Shown: in pieces, positions 63,523-64,000 of the stretch | How the letters are laid out: each line of letters begins with the position of its first letter | Position numbering within the stretch: the first letter of the stretch is position 1 | Assembly (NCBI RefSeq): GCF_002094975.1 | Contig: NZ_CP015283.1 | Coordinates: 977,501-1,041,500, forward strand | Length of the DNA: 64,000 bases | Reading direction: 5' to 3' | Source of the DNA: Streptococcus salivarius | GTDB lineage: Bacteria > Bacillota > Bacilli > Lactobacillales > Streptococcaceae | Notes under the pieces: generated by a model | Told to the model about the DNA's origin: nothing | Databases searched by the model: none | Seen by the model: only the letters and a program-made list of their open reading frames with translations | Made by a program: the position numbers and the translations under genes

Positions 63523-64000
63523 ATGAAGAAATTTTGGTTTATCCTTACAGCTCTAGTCGCCACGTGCTTTCTAGTTGCTTGTAGTGGAAGTCAGGGAGTA
63601 AGTCCCAAAACGATTAAGGAAAAGAAAAAAATTGTCGTGGCAACAGAATCTGAATTTGCGCCTTTTGAGTTCAAATCGTTGGTTAACGGCAAAGATACGC
63701 TGGTTGGAGCAGATATCGAGTTGGCCAAAGCTATCGGTGAAAAACTCGGTGTAAAGGTTGAATTTTCCGTGATGTCTTTTGATAATGTTCTTGCTAACGT
63801 GCAAAGTGGTAAAGCTGATATCGCCATTGCTGGTATTTCGGTGACAGACGAACGTAAGAAGGTTTATGATTTTTCAGACAGCTACTATACGTCAGAAAAT
63901 GTAGTGATTGTCAAAAAAGACAAGGTAAATGACTACACAAGCACTGATAGTCTCGCTAAACAAACGGTCGGTACGCAAAAAGGGTCTGTCCAAGAAACCG
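63523..64000 (+). CDS. Second substrate-binding lipoprotein, cut by the window end
   Basis: The frame opens with an ATG after AAGGGG and runs to the window edge (159 codons visible). It has a signal peptide with lipobox LVAC and an SBP_bac_3 domain (ATESEFAPFEF, GADIELAKAIG, SGKADIAIAGIS) very similar to the preceding protein. It begins 11 bases after that gene, so they share the ARG-box promoter and look like a tandem duplication. It may bind a related amino acid. The permease and ATPase genes may follow beyond the window. Confidence 0.88.
   Translation, partial: MKKFWFILTALVATCFLVACSGSQGVSPKTIKEKKKIVVATESEFAPFEFKSLVNGKDTLVGADIELAKAIGEKLGVKVEFSVMSFDNVLANVQSGKADIAIAGISVTDERKKVYDFSDSYYTSENVVIVKKDKVNDYTSTDSLAKQTVGTQKGSVQET

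Overview
This window looks like the chromosome of a low-GC streptococcus of the salivarius group (S. salivarius / S. thermophilus / S. vestibularis). The evidence is the housekeeping gene set and order (prsA-like foldase, alaS; a HAD phosphatase directly before gyrB, then ezrA and serB), YSIRK-type signal peptides, streptococcal GlnPQ and LrgAB genes, and a tracrRNA of the S. thermophilus CRISPR3 (Cas9 St3) type beside serB. The species call is inference from recall; no search was run. No rRNA or tRNA gene was seen.

Layout. 1-4.66 kb: the end of a PrsA-like foldase, then a T-box leader controlling a LURP-one-like gene and alaS. 4.7-18.9 kb: a surface and signalling island. It holds a ComR/Rgg-like regulator followed at once by a ComR-box-like palindrome, a lipoprotein with a DUF6287-like end, a small unknown protein, a 1037-aa YSIRK protein built of SH3b and GBS-Bsp-like repeats, a LytTR response regulator without a kinase, a membrane-anchored DUF6287-like protein, a second LytTR regulator with its kinase, a twin anchored protein with a different C-terminus, and a 1188-aa YSIRK/SH3b protein carrying a VanY-type DD-carboxypeptidase. 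Three promoters in the island share one direct repeat (21-bp period, 29 bases before the -10), which predicts a LytTR regulon of cell-wall proteins.

18.9-31.6 kb: omega-amidase and aminotransferase pair; argCJBD with two ARG boxes; a polysaccharide deacetylase; hom-thrB; a RarD-like transporter; a PepSY protein; a small gene with a CcpA site; and a complete IS30-family element. 31.7-37.1 kb: a valine-type T-box leader, three unrelated genes, then valS. 37.2-42.0 kb: a DNA cytosine methyltransferase with two nuclease-like neighbours, then about 0.9 kb of decayed DNA that includes a broken copy of the same methyltransferase gene. 42.0-48.3 kb: lrgAB, HAD phosphatase, gyrB, ezrA, serB.

48.3-48.5 kb holds an apparently intact type II-A tracrRNA on the minus strand with no cas gene or repeat array in the window, so it looks like an orphan left after a CRISPR-Cas locus was lost. 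48.5-64 kb: a HicB-like protein, a DMT transporter and a lipoprotein with CcpA sites, an OsmC protein, a thioesterase, a GyrI-like protein, a pseudouridine synthase, obgE, a structured intergenic region, glnPQ, a CPBP protease, uvrB, a NUDIX hydrolase, and two tandem amino-acid-binding lipoproteins (the second cut by the window end) behind an ARG-box promoter.
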